Assembly: GCA_035524095.1 (NCBI GenBank) | Contig: DATKPK010000020.1 | Coordinates: forward strand, 1-23,298 | DNA: 23,298 nt | Source: DATJUF01 sp035524095 | Lineage (GTDB): Bacteria; Desulfobacterota; Binatia; Binatales; Binataceae | Direction: 5' to 3' | Shown here: positions 1-7,485 of the stretch, piece by piece | Layout of the letters: each line of letters begins with the position of its first letter | Numbering within the stretch: the stretch's first letter is position 1 | The notes under the pieces: model-generated | The model's database searches: none | What the model was told of the DNA's origin: nothing | Seen by the model: only the letters and a program-made list of their open reading frames with translations | Program-made: the position numbers and the translations under genes

Positions 1-618
1 CTCCAAGCGTGTTGAGGCTCGAATCGCGCCATTGTGCGGATGGTGAAGACAGCGCGACTTGAGCAAGGTCCCCTAAACGTTGCTCACGCACTGATACCGA
101 ACGAGTCGAGCATTACGCCGAAAAATGAAATCCTGTCAATCGCTAAAAATTAGTCCGTCTGCTTATCCGCATTAGAAGATTAGGCAAAACAGGTAGTTCG
201 CCACTCTCGCCACATAGAGATAAGCTGGTTTCGTTTACAACTCTAAGATTGCATCGAAATCATAAAGCACTTTATAGGTGCTATCGCTGTCGCCTCTCTC
301 CGACAAAAAGGGCGCGGTCACCAAGTCACATCCTCCTCCGCAACATAGCCCCCGCATCAGCGTGCCGAAACGGATCGAGCAAGACGACGAAAAGCGAAGC
401 ATCGGTCCGCATTAGCGTTTTTGCGATTCGTCCGACCGATTCACGATCGCGCCATTGGAAGGCGCGCTCGCCTGTGAGGATTCACCATCGCGCACGCATA
501 GGCGTGAGCTTTTGCCCCGCCAATCTGCCAATCCACTGAATATTTGTTCGGCGAATTTTCGCCCGCTGCCAATAATCTGCCTAAGCTGATGGAGCAGTCT
601 TCGTGGTGCGAAACGGCG
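1..618. other. Left-edge region with no convincing gene
   Basis: No frame here carries a recognisable protein. Open frames entering from the left edge stop within about 60 bases on the plus strand (stops at 44-46 in frame 2 and 60-62 in frame 3), so at most the last few codons of an upstream gene could be present. One 96-codon frame at 249-539 has an Arg/Ser-rich, low-complexity translation and no motif, and I regard it as chance. The stretch is richer in A+T than the genes that follow, as expected for a regulatory or intergenic region, and presumably holds the promoter of the sugar cassette. I could not identify a convincing -35/-10 pair, hairpin or tRNA. Confidence 0.5.
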
Positions 619-1731
619 ATGAATCAAGATTTCTGGCAGCGGCGGCGCGTCCTCATCACCGGCCACACCGGCTTCAAAGGCGGCTGGCTCGCGATTTGGC
701 TGAGTCAACTCGGCGCCCTAGTCAGCGGCGTCGCACTCAAGCCCGCGACCGACCCTTCCTTGTATGAGGTCATCCGGCTCGGTCAGAGAATCGAGTCATC
801 GATCGCCGATATTCGTTACGAGGCGGCCGTATTGCGCGCGTTCGCGAAAATCCAGCCGGAGGTGGTTTTCCATCTGGCCGCGCAGTCACTGGTCCGCCGC
901 TCTTATCGTGATCCGATAGCCACTCTGGCCACCAATGTGATGGGCACGGCGCACGTGCTCGAAGCGGCCAGGAGAACCGCTTCCGTCCGCGTCGTCGTCG
1001 TGGTGACCAGTGACAAATGTTACGCGAATCGGGACACGCCGGAGGCTCATCAGGAAGAGGACCGCCTTGGAGGCTGCGACCCGTACAGCGCCAGTAAAGC
1101 TTGTGCGGAACTCGTAACTTCCGCATATCAGCGATCGTTTTGCGATTCGGACCGATTAGCGATCGCGACCGTGCGCGCCGGCAACGTTATCGGCGGCGGC
1201 GATTGGGCCGAAGACCGCCTTGTCCCCGATGCGATTCGTGCGCTCAGCCGCGGCGAGCCGCTGCGTGTGCGCAATCCCCATTCCGTTCGCCCGTGGCAGC
1301 ATGTCCTGGAGCCGTTAGCCGGCTATCTGATGCTCGCGCACAATCTTCACGCCGAGGGGCAGAGATGGGCGCAAGCGTGGAATTTCGGACCGGACCCCGG
1401 CGACGCTTGGGAGGTGTGCCACGTCGCCGATCAATTAGTTAGAAATTGGCAATCGGGCTCGTGGACCGCGTTCCCCCATGAAGGATCACCTCACGAAAGC
1501 GCCCAGCTACAGCTCGATTCCACCAAGGCACGCGCTGCCCTCGGATGGAAGCCTGTCCTGCCGCTCAGCGATGCAATCCGTCTCACTGTCGATTGGTATC
1601 GCGCCGTGATGGAAGGTGCGGACGCCTTCGATCTTACCTGCGCGCAGATTCGCGAATTCCAAAACAAGGCCGTAGCGTCTTCATCGGGCACTGAGATTCA
1701 AGCTCCCACTACCGCATTCTCTAAATGGTAA
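619..1731 (+). CDS. rfbG: CDP-glucose 4,6-dehydratase
   Basis: A short-chain (extended) dehydratase of 370 residues that would convert CDP-glucose to CDP-4-keto-6-deoxyglucose in the cytoplasm, the entry step to CDP-linked deoxysugars. The N-terminus has the family's dinucleotide-binding signature GHTGFKGGWL (Gly15, Gly18, Gly21), the TSDK segment holding the dehydratase Thr/Asp/Lys residues, and Tyr156-x3-Lys160 in DPYSASK. The segments NVIGGGDWAEDR and RPWQHVLEPL are also typical of this family. The frame is open from 544, but I chose the ATG at 619 because family members begin a few residues before the GHTGFKG motif. It is the first gene of a four-gene cassette. The cytidylyltransferase (rfbF) that usually precedes it is not present here. 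Related GDP-mannose or dTDP-glucose dehydratases are less likely given the GHTGFKG variant. Confidence 0.9.
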   Translation: MNQDFWQRRRVLITGHTGFKGGWLAIWLSQLGALVSGVALKPATDPSLYEVIRLGQRIESSIADIRYEAAVLRAFAKIQPEVVFHLAAQSLVRRSYRDPIATLATNVMGTAHVLEAARRTASVRVVVVVTSDKCYANRDTPEAHQEEDRLGGCDPYSASKACAELVTSAYQRSFCDSDRLAIATVRAGNVIGGGDWAEDRLVPDAIRALSRGEPLRVRNPHSVRPWQHVLEPLAGYLMLAHNLHAEGQRWAQAWNFGPDPGDAWEVCHVADQLVRNWQSGSWTAFPHEGSPHESAQLQLDSTKARAALGWKPVLPLSDAIRLTVDWYRAVMEGADAFDLTCAQIREFQNKAVASSSGTEIQAPTTAFSKW

Positions 1732-2963
1732 GCGAAATGAATAACGGCTTATGCCTCGGTTGCAGCGCCCGATTGCCGCCACCGTTTCTCGATCTCGGCC
1801 GAACCCCATTAGCCAATTCCTATATCAATCCGGACCAGGCGGCGCTTCCCGAGCCGACTTTCCCTTTGGCCGTGGCTTACTGCACCGAGTGTCATCTCGC
1901 GCAATTGAAGGAGCGCATACCGCCAGCCGAATTATTCACTGATTATGCCTATTTCTCTTCCTACTCAGACAGCTTCACGATTCACGCACAGCGCATGGCG
2001 GTAAGCCTCTGGGAGAGGTTCGGACTTGGCAGCCATAGCCAGGTCGTCGAGGCCGCCAGCAACGACGGCTATCTCCTGCGCTATTTCCGCGAATTAGGCG
2101 TCCCGGTGCTGGGCGTTGAGCCAGCGCGGAATATCGCCGCGGTCGCACGCGCACGAGACATCCCGACTATCGAGGAATTCTTCAATACCTCCACGGCCGT
2201 TGATATCGCACGTCGTATCGGGCGCGCCGACCTAATCATCGGCAACAATGTCCTCGCGCACGTGCCCGCTATCAATGACTTCATGCAAGCCGTCGCTTTG
2301 CTGATGAAGCCGGCGGGTGCGGCTGTGTTTGAGTTTCCCTATCTTGTCGAACTGCTCGAGCGCGGCGAGTTCGATACAATCTATCATGAGCACGTGTTTT
2401 ATTTTTCGCTACATGCCATAGCGGCCATCGCGGCCCGCGCAAATCTGGAAGTTTACGACGTCGAGACCCACGAGGTTCATGGTGGGTCTCTACGAATCTT
2501 CCTGCAACATCCGGGAGTGCGCGAGCGAAGCCCCGCGGTTGCCGCAATGATCACCTCCGAGCGGCGCAAGGGCCTATTGTCAGCCGATTGCTATCAGGCG
2601 TTCGGCTCCAAGGTCGCGTTTATCAAGCACTCCCTGTTACAGCTCCTCCACGAATTGCGACGCGCCGGTCAGCACGTCGCCGCCTATGGCGCCCCAGCCA
2701 AGGGCAATACCCTGCTTAACTATTGCGGCGTCAGCACCGACCTGATCGAATTCACCGTCGATCGCAGCCCTCATAAGCACGGCCGTCTATTACCCGGCTC
2801 GCATTTGCCGATCTATCCGGCGGAGGAACTGCTGCGCCGCCACCCCGATTACGCGCTGATTCTGCCTTGGAACATCGCCGGCGAAATCGTCGCTCAGCAA
2901 CATCCCTACCTCAAGGGCGGGGGCCGCTTCATTGTTGCGGTGCCAGAGCCACGGATTTTGTAA
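1725..2963 (+). CDS. Sugar C-methyltransferase (TylC3/TcaB9-like, SAM-dependent)
   Basis: Predicted to transfer a methyl group from S-adenosylmethionine to a carbon of a nucleotide-linked 4-keto-deoxysugar. Three domains can be read. A zinc-binding N-terminus has Cys10-x2-Cys13 and Cys53-x2-Cys56. A Rossmann methyltransferase domain contains the VEAASNDGYLL SAM-binding motif and the GVEPARNIA segment. A C-terminal domain contains AAYGAPAKGNTLLNY, typical of the C-methyltransferase C-terminal family. Tyr220-His-Glu222-His223 matches the Y-H-E-H active-site motif described for TcaB9. The length (412 residues) is normal for the family. The ATG at 1725 overlaps the upstream stop by 7 bp. A second ATG at 1737 is preceded by a weak GGTAAG and is an equally possible start. 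Position of methylation (probably C-3) is inferred from characterised relatives. Confidence 0.87.
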   Translation: MVSEMNNGLCLGCSARLPPPFLDLGRTPLANSYINPDQAALPEPTFPLAVAYCTECHLAQLKERIPPAELFTDYAYFSSYSDSFTIHAQRMAVSLWERFGLGSHSQVVEAASNDGYLLRYFRELGVPVLGVEPARNIAAVARARDIPTIEEFFNTSTAVDIARRIGRADLIIGNNVLAHVPAINDFMQAVALLMKPAGAAVFEFPYLVELLERGEFDTIYHEHVFYFSLHAIAAIAARANLEVYDVETHEVHGGSLRIFLQHPGVRERSPAVAAMITSERRKGLLSADCYQAFGSKVAFIKHSLLQLLHELRRAGQHVAAYGAPAKGNTLLNYCGVSTDLIEFTVDRSPHKHGRLLPGSHLPIYPAEELLRRHPDYALILPWNIAGEIVAQQHPYLKGGGRFIVAVPEPRIL

Positions 2964-3006
2964 AAATGATCAGCAAAGCCAAAGCGGCACTGATAGTCAG
3001 CGGCCG

Positions 3007-3537
3007 ATGAAATTCGTTGAGACCGAATTACCTGGCGCCTTCGTCATCGAGCCGGAACCGCTGAGGGACCCGCGCGGATTCTTCGCCCGCACCTTTTGCG
3101 CACATGAATTCGCTGGTCGCGGTCTCGACCCACGAATCGTCCAATGCAGCGTCTCCTTCAACCATCGGCACGGCACCCTGCGCGGGATGCATTACCAATC
3201 CGCACCTTTCGAAGAGACCAAACTGGTGCGATGTACCGCTGGTTCTATCTACGACGTAATTCTCGATCTGCGCCATTCCTCGCCAACTTTTCGCCGCTGG
3301 ATCGCCGTCAATCTCAGTGCGGCGAATCGGCGCATGCTCTACGTCCCGGCCGGCATGGCGCACGGCTTCCAGACGCTTGAGGACGCGAGCGAGGTCTTTT
3401 ACCAAATCTCCCAGCCGTATTCGCCCGAGCATGCCCGCGGCGTCAGATGGAACGACCCCATTTTCGCGATTACATGGCCGTTGGCTGACCCAGCCTTGTC
3501 TGAGCGCGATCGCACCTACCCGGACTTCGCGCCATGA
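3007..3537 (+). CDS. dTDP-4-dehydrorhamnose 3,5-epimerase family protein
   Basis: A cupin-fold epimerase of 176 residues (RmlC/RfbC family), expected to epimerise C-3 and/or C-5 of a nucleotide-4-keto-6-deoxyhexose. Visible signatures are RDPRGFFARTF, TLRGMHYQ with the catalytic-base histidine (His62), GSIYDVILDLR, YVPAGMAHGF and the C-terminal WNDP whose aspartate (Asp150) is the usual partner of that histidine. The reading frame is open from 2932, but the ATG at 3007 starts directly at the conserved MKFVETELPG, and the longer version would overlap the upstream gene with unconserved sequence. Because the cassette begins with a CDP-glucose dehydratase, the natural substrate is more likely CDP-linked than dTDP-linked. 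Its stop overlaps the next start by 4 bp. Confidence 0.9.
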   Translation: MKFVETELPGAFVIEPEPLRDPRGFFARTFCAHEFAGRGLDPRIVQCSVSFNHRHGTLRGMHYQSAPFEETKLVRCTAGSIYDVILDLRHSSPTFRRWIAVNLSAANRRMLYVPAGMAHGFQTLEDASEVFYQISQPYSPEHARGVRWNDPIFAITWPLADPALSERDRTYPDFAP

Positions 3538-4439
3538 AGCGCGTATTGATTACCGGCGCGTCTGGCTTTATCGGACGCCATTGCCTCCAACCCTTGCTCG
3601 ATTATGGTTACGAGGTTCATGCCGTCGCTCGCCAGCGGTTGCCTGCGAGCGACAGCATAACCTGGCACCTGGTCGATCTGCTTGAGGGGGGAGCCGCCTC
3701 GGCGCTTGCCTGCCGTGTCCAAGCAACGCACCTGCTTCATCTGGCCTGGTGCGCCTCCCCGTTTGATTACCTGACGAATCCCGTCAACCGCCAATGGGTA
3801 TCCATCACTCTCGAACTCGCCGGCGCTTTCATTGCCGCCGGCGGTAATCGTTTCGTCGGGGCCGGAAGCTGTGCGGAATACGCCCCGAGTCCGACACGCT
3901 GCATCGAGGATGCCACACCGCTGCGTCCCGCAAGCCTCTACGGCGAATCCAAGGTCGCAGCCTGTCGAGGACTCGCAGCGCTAGCGCAAACCGCGCGGCT
4001 CCATTTCGCCTGGGGACGGGTCTTTTTCCCCTACGGTCCTTATCAGGCGCGCGCGAGGCTGATCCCTTCAGTCATCACAGCGCTCCTCCAGCGCGATCCG
4101 ATTCATTGCCCTCCTAGCGATCAGTTGCGCGACTTCATTTATGTCCAGGATGCCGCCCGCGCCTTAGTCGTGCTCCTCGATAGCGAGTTGACCGGCGCCT
4201 GCAATATCGCCTCAGGCTCACCGGTCACAGTACGGGACCTCATCAGCTTTATCGCGCGCCTGACCGGCGGCAAGGAACTCCTGTCTTTCGATGCTCCTGC
4301 CCAGCGTGCCGCTAAGCCGGCCTCCATCGTCGCCGACACGAACCGGCTGTGTCGCGAACTTGGCTGGCATCCGCGCCTGCCCCTCGAAGACGGCCTCAAA
4401 CAGACGATTGACTGGTGGCGAGCCAATCTCTGCAACTGA
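3534..4439 (+). CDS. NAD(P)-dependent epimerase/reductase of the sugar cassette
   Basis: An extended short-chain dehydrogenase of 301 residues. GASGFIG (Gly8, Gly11, Gly14) is the nucleotide-binding loop. GAGSCAEY carries the active-site serine, and Tyr136-x3-Lys140 in LYGESK completes the triad. The segment GRVFFPYGPYQ and the C-terminal LGWHPRLPLEDGLKQTIDWW are standard for sugar-nucleotide epimerases/reductases. As the last gene of the cassette, coupled by an ATGA overlap to the 3,5-epimerase, it is the likely 4-ketoreductase that finishes the CDP-deoxysugar. Whether it reduces C-4 or only epimerises cannot be read from the sequence. No glycosyltransferase follows. Confidence 0.85.
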   Translation: MKRVLITGASGFIGRHCLQPLLDYGYEVHAVARQRLPASDSITWHLVDLLEGGAASALACRVQATHLLHLAWCASPFDYLTNPVNRQWVSITLELAGAFIAAGGNRFVGAGSCAEYAPSPTRCIEDATPLRPASLYGESKVAACRGLAALAQTARLHFAWGRVFFPYGPYQARARLIPSVITALLQRDPIHCPPSDQLRDFIYVQDAARALVVLLDSELTGACNIASGSPVTVRDLISFIARLTGGKELLSFDAPAQRAAKPASIVADTNRLCRELGWHPRLPLEDGLKQTIDWWRANLCN

Positions 4440-4511
4440 TGCATCACCCTCTGTAAACCCGGCCTGCCGCTTCTCACCGGATTGATGCTGTAACCTCGCG
4501 GCGGTTGCGAC

Positions 4512-4523
4512 ATACTATAGTAT
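4512..4523. promoter_or_regulatory. Perfect 12-bp palindrome abutting a start codon
   Basis: ATACTATAGTAT reads the same on both strands and ends one base before the ATG at 4524. It could be an operator, or its TATAGT/TACTAT could act as a -10 element of a nearly leaderless promoter. No good -35 sits at normal spacing, so the role is uncertain. Confidence 0.3.
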
Positions 4524-5084
4524 ATGGCGACGGCCAAACTTGCGTATGCAGCAATGCTGGCGTTGATCGTCTTGCCGGGATGTTCCCTGCAACCCGCCAC
4601 CGCCCCTCCGCCGGTCGTCGCAACCGATAGCGCCCCTCATGCGCTGCCTTTCAAAGGGCGCCTCGCCTCAGGCGACCCGCGCGAATTGCCTCCGGCGGTC
4701 GCGATGTCTCTATCGCCCGCCTCTTCTATTACTTTCCAGTATCGTGAGGAACTGAGTCACGACGAGTACCACATTCCGCTCTATGTCACCGCGCTCGACC
4801 CGGTAACCTATTTCGGTGCGCCCCTCGGCGACTACGGCATAACTGCGTTCGCGTCACTGACTATCATCGGTCCCGACGGTAAAGTCATTGGTGACTATAC
4901 GCGGCGTGCGTATGTATCTAAATCCTACAGTCTGTATTCCGAGCCGACTCATCGCGAACTTGAAGACGCCGCTCGCGCAGAAGTCCGCGCGAAAATCGAT
5001 CAAAGCCTTTATGCTGATTGCGATCGGCTTGCGCAGGCGCTTGCCGCCGCACCTGCGGTGACATCAAACAACTCAACTGAATGA
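4524..5084 (+). CDS. Putative lipoprotein, function unknown
   Basis: A 186-residue exported protein that I do not recognise. A hydrophobic N-terminal segment ends in the lipobox LPGC with Cys20 as the predicted lipidated residue, followed by a Pro/Ala-rich linker. The body (about residues 45-165) has alternating polar and hydrophobic strands (VAMSLSPASSITFQYREE, YGITAFASLTIIGPDGKVIGDY), suggesting a small beta-rich domain. The C-terminus is helical and Ala-rich. The stop overlaps the next start by 4 bp (ATGA), so the two lipoproteins are probably translationally coupled. A perfect palindrome lies directly before the start codon. An envelope location is supported by the lipobox. Nothing indicates a reaction. 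Confidence 0.7.
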   Translation: MATAKLAYAAMLALIVLPGCSLQPATAPPPVVATDSAPHALPFKGRLASGDPRELPPAVAMSLSPASSITFQYREELSHDEYHIPLYVTALDPVTYFGAPLGDYGITAFASLTIIGPDGKVIGDYTRRAYVSKSYSLYSEPTHRELEDAARAEVRAKIDQSLYADCDRLAQALAAAPAVTSNNSTE

Positions 5085-5521
5085 AGCGGACGTTGCTGAT
5101 ACTAGGCGTGATAGTCAGTGCATGTGCCGTTCAGGGCCCACCCTTCCGGCGTGCTACTGCCCCTCCAGGAAACTCGACTGTCTACGTCTATCGCCCATAT
5201 CACTATGGTAGTTCGCTGGTACTACCCGCCGTAACCTGTGGCGATGATACAGCCAGGATCGGGCCAGGCGGCTATCACGCCTTTATCGTTCCGTCCAGTC
5301 AGCCGATCATATGCCATGTCGCTGCGGAAACTACCGACGAAGTGGAATTCGACGATACTCAGCCGCGCGCTTACTATATCCGCGAGGAACTAGGATGGGG
5401 CATGTTGAGCAGCCATCCTCATCTGAATCCGATCGACACTGACAAGGCTCAGACTGAGATTGCGCGATGCTGTGTCGAGCAAAAGAGTATCGCTAACCAG
5501 CCGCTTAACCCTAAGCAATAA
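5081..5521 (+). CDS. Small lipoprotein, DUF2846-like
   Basis: A 146-residue lipoprotein with a short signal ending in the lipobox VSAC (Cys15). The segment STVYVYRPYHYGSSL followed by a conserved-looking GPGGYHAFIVPSSQPIICHV resembles the beta-sandwich DUF2846 family, where an exported domain begins with a 'VYVYRP' strand and has a 'G.Y' turn. Six or more cysteines occur in the mature chain, including Cys73 and a CC pair near the C-terminus, which is unusual and might allow disulfides. It is coupled by a 4-bp overlap to the preceding lipoprotein gene. The family assignment is from pattern memory, and no function is known for the family. Confidence 0.65.
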   Translation: MKRTLLILGVIVSACAVQGPPFRRATAPPGNSTVYVYRPYHYGSSLVLPAVTCGDDTARIGPGGYHAFIVPSSQPIICHVAAETTDEVEFDDTQPRAYYIREELGWGMLSSHPHLNPIDTDKAQTEIARCCVEQKSIANQPLNPKQ

Positions 5522-5574
5522 CCGCCGTATCAGGCAGCCGTTAACTTTTCGGGATTAAAGTCCAGCCGCCTCTG

Positions 5575-5916
5575 TCAGTAAGGCGCTTCGCCTCGCCGGA
5601 TTTCATTGTTCTGCATCTGATTACCGATTAAATAGCCCGCTCCTGCGCCTGTGAGACCACCAATCGCGGCACCCGCTCCAGGAGCGCCAACCGCTGACCC
5701 GACCAGCGCCCCGCCACCCGCTCCGATAGCGCCTCCCGCCAAGGTGCCCTTTTCACGTGTCGTCAACGGCGCGCCTTCGCAACCCACCGCACCTGCCAGC
5801 ATCAGCGCCGCCAGAGCGATCACGGCGGCCCTTCGCCACGTTCGCGCCTTCTTGGGGCGCCAGGCATCGAGTTCAACTACCCTCGCGTTACTTTTATCAT
5901 TGTATCCACGCAACAT
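5575..5916 (-). CDS. Glycine-zipper lipoprotein
   Basis: A 113-residue minus-strand gene convergent with the lipoprotein pair. After an unusually long, basic N-region (about 29 residues) there is a hydrophobic stretch ending in AVGC (Cys46), a plausible lipobox. The C-terminal half is a run of Gly/Ala repeats (GTLAGGAIGAGGGALVG and onward to GYLIGNQ), the pattern of glycine-zipper outer-membrane proteins such as the YMGG/SlyB-like families. Such proteins insert in or coat the outer membrane and often respond to envelope stress, but that is family knowledge only. No alternative start lies in the frame that would shorten the N-region. Confidence 0.7.
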   Translation of the reverse strand: MLRGYNDKSNARVVELDAWRPKKARTWRRAAVIALAALMLAGAVGCEGAPLTTREKGTLAGGAIGAGGGALVGSAVGAPGAGAAIGGLTGAGAGYLIGNQMQNNEIRRGEAPY

Positions 5917-6195
5917 ATCTTACCCCGTGGGCATAAGAGCCAATCAAGACACGCAAGACTTAGCGTCGCCATGTAAACTCTAGCTGCAAGGACTCTGCCA
6001 CGAGTAAAATTGACTGGAAGAAGAAATAAATTGTTACAAGCCAAAGGAAGCCAGCTGGAACCCGGTAATAATTCCCGGCGCGATCAAGCGTGAAGAGATT
6101 TGAACGTCAATCGTGTCTCGCCAGCACACGCTATTATTCTGTCCGGCAGCGAATGAAAGTGGCGCGACCGCTTCGGCAATCGCGCCTTACTGATT
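5917..6195. other. Intergenic gap between two minus-strand genes
   Basis: Contains the upstream region of the glycine-zipper gene. A GGGG run just before its start, read on the minus strand, may serve in ribosome binding. I see no other gene, RNA or strong hairpin here. Confidence 0.4.
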
Positions 6196-6693
6196 TCAGA
6201 GTTTCAGATTCATCTGCGCCTGCCCGGTCGCCGGATCGACCGGCACCGAGATATGCGAGTGGAAGATCTTCCACTGCCCATCCACTTTGTGCAGCGAATC
6301 GGTCACACGCAGTGTTGCCTCCATCGGCTTGCCATCTTTGCCGGTCCAGGTGAAATGCTGGATGCTATTCACGATTCCCAGGCGGCCGTCGGTCACCACA
6401 TCGATCTGCAGAAATTCGCCTTTGATGTTGGTCGCATTAGCGAAGAAGTTATTGAAATCGGTACGCACCGCTTTTTCGCCGACATATTGCAGCGGCGGCT
6501 CGAAATCGAATACCGAAACTTTGTTAGGATCGTAGAAGGTCAGAGCCTCGTCGGCGCTGGTCGCATTAATTAGCTTATGCTCAAGTTCAGTGATCTGCGC
6601 CTTGGCGTCGCTGGACGCGTGCGACGCTGAAGGTATCCCGCCCACCCCAATCAGCGCTGCCAACACGACGATCAACAATCCAGATCTTTTCAT
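6196..6693 (-). CDS. Secreted SnoaL/NTF2-like (DUF4440-type) protein
   Basis: A 165-residue exported protein. The N-terminus is a typical Sec signal peptide with probable cleavage after SASHA (about residue 26). The mature part has the layout of the SnoaL/NTF2-like fold: an N-terminal helix (ITELEHKLINATSADEALTFY), FEPPLQYVGEKAVRTDF, then the strands GEFLQIDVVTDGRLGIVNS, HFTWTGKDGKPMEATLRVTDSLHKVDGQWKIFHSHISVP. The 'G.W.I.H.H.S' ending is characteristic of the DUF4440/SgcJ-EcaC group. Members are small cone-shaped domains with varied or unknown ligands, so no reaction can be assigned. A strong Shine-Dalgarno (GGGAGGAG on the minus strand at 6698-6705) supports the start. Confidence 0.8.
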   Translation of the reverse strand: MKRSGLLIVVLAALIGVGGIPSASHASSDAKAQITELEHKLINATSADEALTFYDPNKVSVFDFEPPLQYVGEKAVRTDFNNFFANATNIKGEFLQIDVVTDGRLGIVNSIQHFTWTGKDGKPMEATLRVTDSLHKVDGQWKIFHSHISVPVDPATGQAQMNLKL

Positions 6694-6697
6694 AAGG

Positions 6698-6705
6698 CTC
6701 CTCCC
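6698..6705 (-). promoter_or_regulatory. Strong ribosome-binding site of the SnoaL-like gene
   Basis: Read on the minus strand, GGGAGGAG lies 4 bases before the ATG at 6693. It is one of the best Shine-Dalgarno matches in the window and fixes this start. Confidence 0.7.
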
Positions 6706-6948
6706 TATAAGGTTGGCCGGAAGCTAGTCGATGGCAATCCTCCGCGTCAAGCGCGGCGCTTTCACAACTGCAGCCGTGCCGAGCTATTTCAATCGAGAAG
6801 CATCTTGGGAAACATCGAGACTACTGCGTTCGCTGTGGCTATAATCTGATCGATTCGGCTAACGGCAAAGAAAAGGATGCAGTTGTTTTGAGATTTAGGA
6901 TCATTGCGATCGAGTCTAATTGGATGAATTATGCGGAGGCATGGATCT

Positions 6949-7401
6949 GTGTTCTCGCTAGTCCCGAAGACGCTTGCGCTCCTCGCTATCCTCGCCACTA
7001 CTTTGTTAGGTGCTGAAGTCTCAGCCGCAACCTTCCACCATTGGATCGCTATGAGCAATACTGCGATTTCGATTACCGGTGATGTTCAATTCAGTCCATC
7101 GAGTATCCTCTTCGCGAACCATACGAAACTGAAATTGACACCTGCTGGGAGCGCCGAGGGCCTGACTTGGTTTGATTCGATGCGCGGCGAGCCAGTTGAA
7201 TTGTATAAAATAGCCGGCTGGAAGAATCCACGTCTGTTGAATCGAAACTATCTCTGCGGAGCCCGCGTTCAGCCCACTTTTCTCAGCGTCCTCGAACATG
7301 GCGACGATGTCTATCTCACAGTTTTCTCCGGTAACGAGGTTCCAACCACGAAAGACTATGAGTCCCGCATCTGCGCCGGGCTTAGCTACTCCTTGAAATA
7401 A
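6949..7401 (+). CDS. Small secreted protein of unknown function
   Basis: About 150 residues with a clear signal peptide (hydrophobic core LALLAILATTLL, cleavage probably near AEVSA). I do not recognise the family. The mature chain has a beta-rich look (ITGDVQFSPSSILFANHTKLKLTP) and two cysteines, in NYLCGAR and SRICAGL, that could form a disulfide. I chose GTG at 6949 because a GGAGG (6935-6939) lies 9 bases before it. The in-frame ATG at 6931 would place the ribosome-binding site inside the gene and overlap a possible promoter (TTGCGA at 6904-6909 with AATTAT at 6927-6932). The gene is divergent from the SnoaL-like gene. Confidence 0.6.
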   Translation: MFSLVPKTLALLAILATTLLGAEVSAATFHHWIAMSNTAISITGDVQFSPSSILFANHTKLKLTPAGSAEGLTWFDSMRGEPVELYKIAGWKNPRLLNRNYLCGARVQPTFLSVLEHGDDVYLTVFSGNEVPTTKDYESRICAGLSYSLK

Positions 7402-7444
7402 GCTTGCGCCTCTAGCTGAACCACTATCACGGATCCGCTCACGC

Positions 7445-7474
7445 TGGACGACTCTGCTGACGTTGCATTATAAT
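7445..7474 (+). promoter_or_regulatory. boxR promoter
   Basis: A perfect -10 TATAAT (7469-7474) lies 18 bp after TGGACG (7445-7450, four of six matches to TTGACA). Transcription would start near 7481, only a few bases before the ATG at 7486, so the message would be leaderless or nearly so. The -10 lies inside a palindromic operator, which suggests repression by occlusion. Confidence 0.55.
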
Positions 7475-7477
7475 GCA
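7464..7477. promoter_or_regulatory. BoxR/BzdR-type operator at boxR
   Basis: TGCATTATAATGCA is a perfect 14-bp palindrome of the form TGCA-N6-TGCA, the half-site arrangement I recall for BzdR/BoxR regulators. The gene directly downstream encodes such a regulator, so autoregulation is likely. The site completely covers the -10 box. Confidence 0.7.
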
Positions 7478-7485
7478 CTTCGCTG

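Noticed and set aside
249..539. 96-codon open frame before the sugar cassette
   Set aside because: Arg/Ser-rich translation with no domain or signal, no ribosome-binding site, and lies in a likely regulatory stretch.
6789..7058. 89-codon minus-strand frame between the SnoaL-like and secreted-protein genes
   Set aside because: Overlaps the signal-peptide region of the plus-strand gene, has no ribosome-binding site and no recognisable motif.
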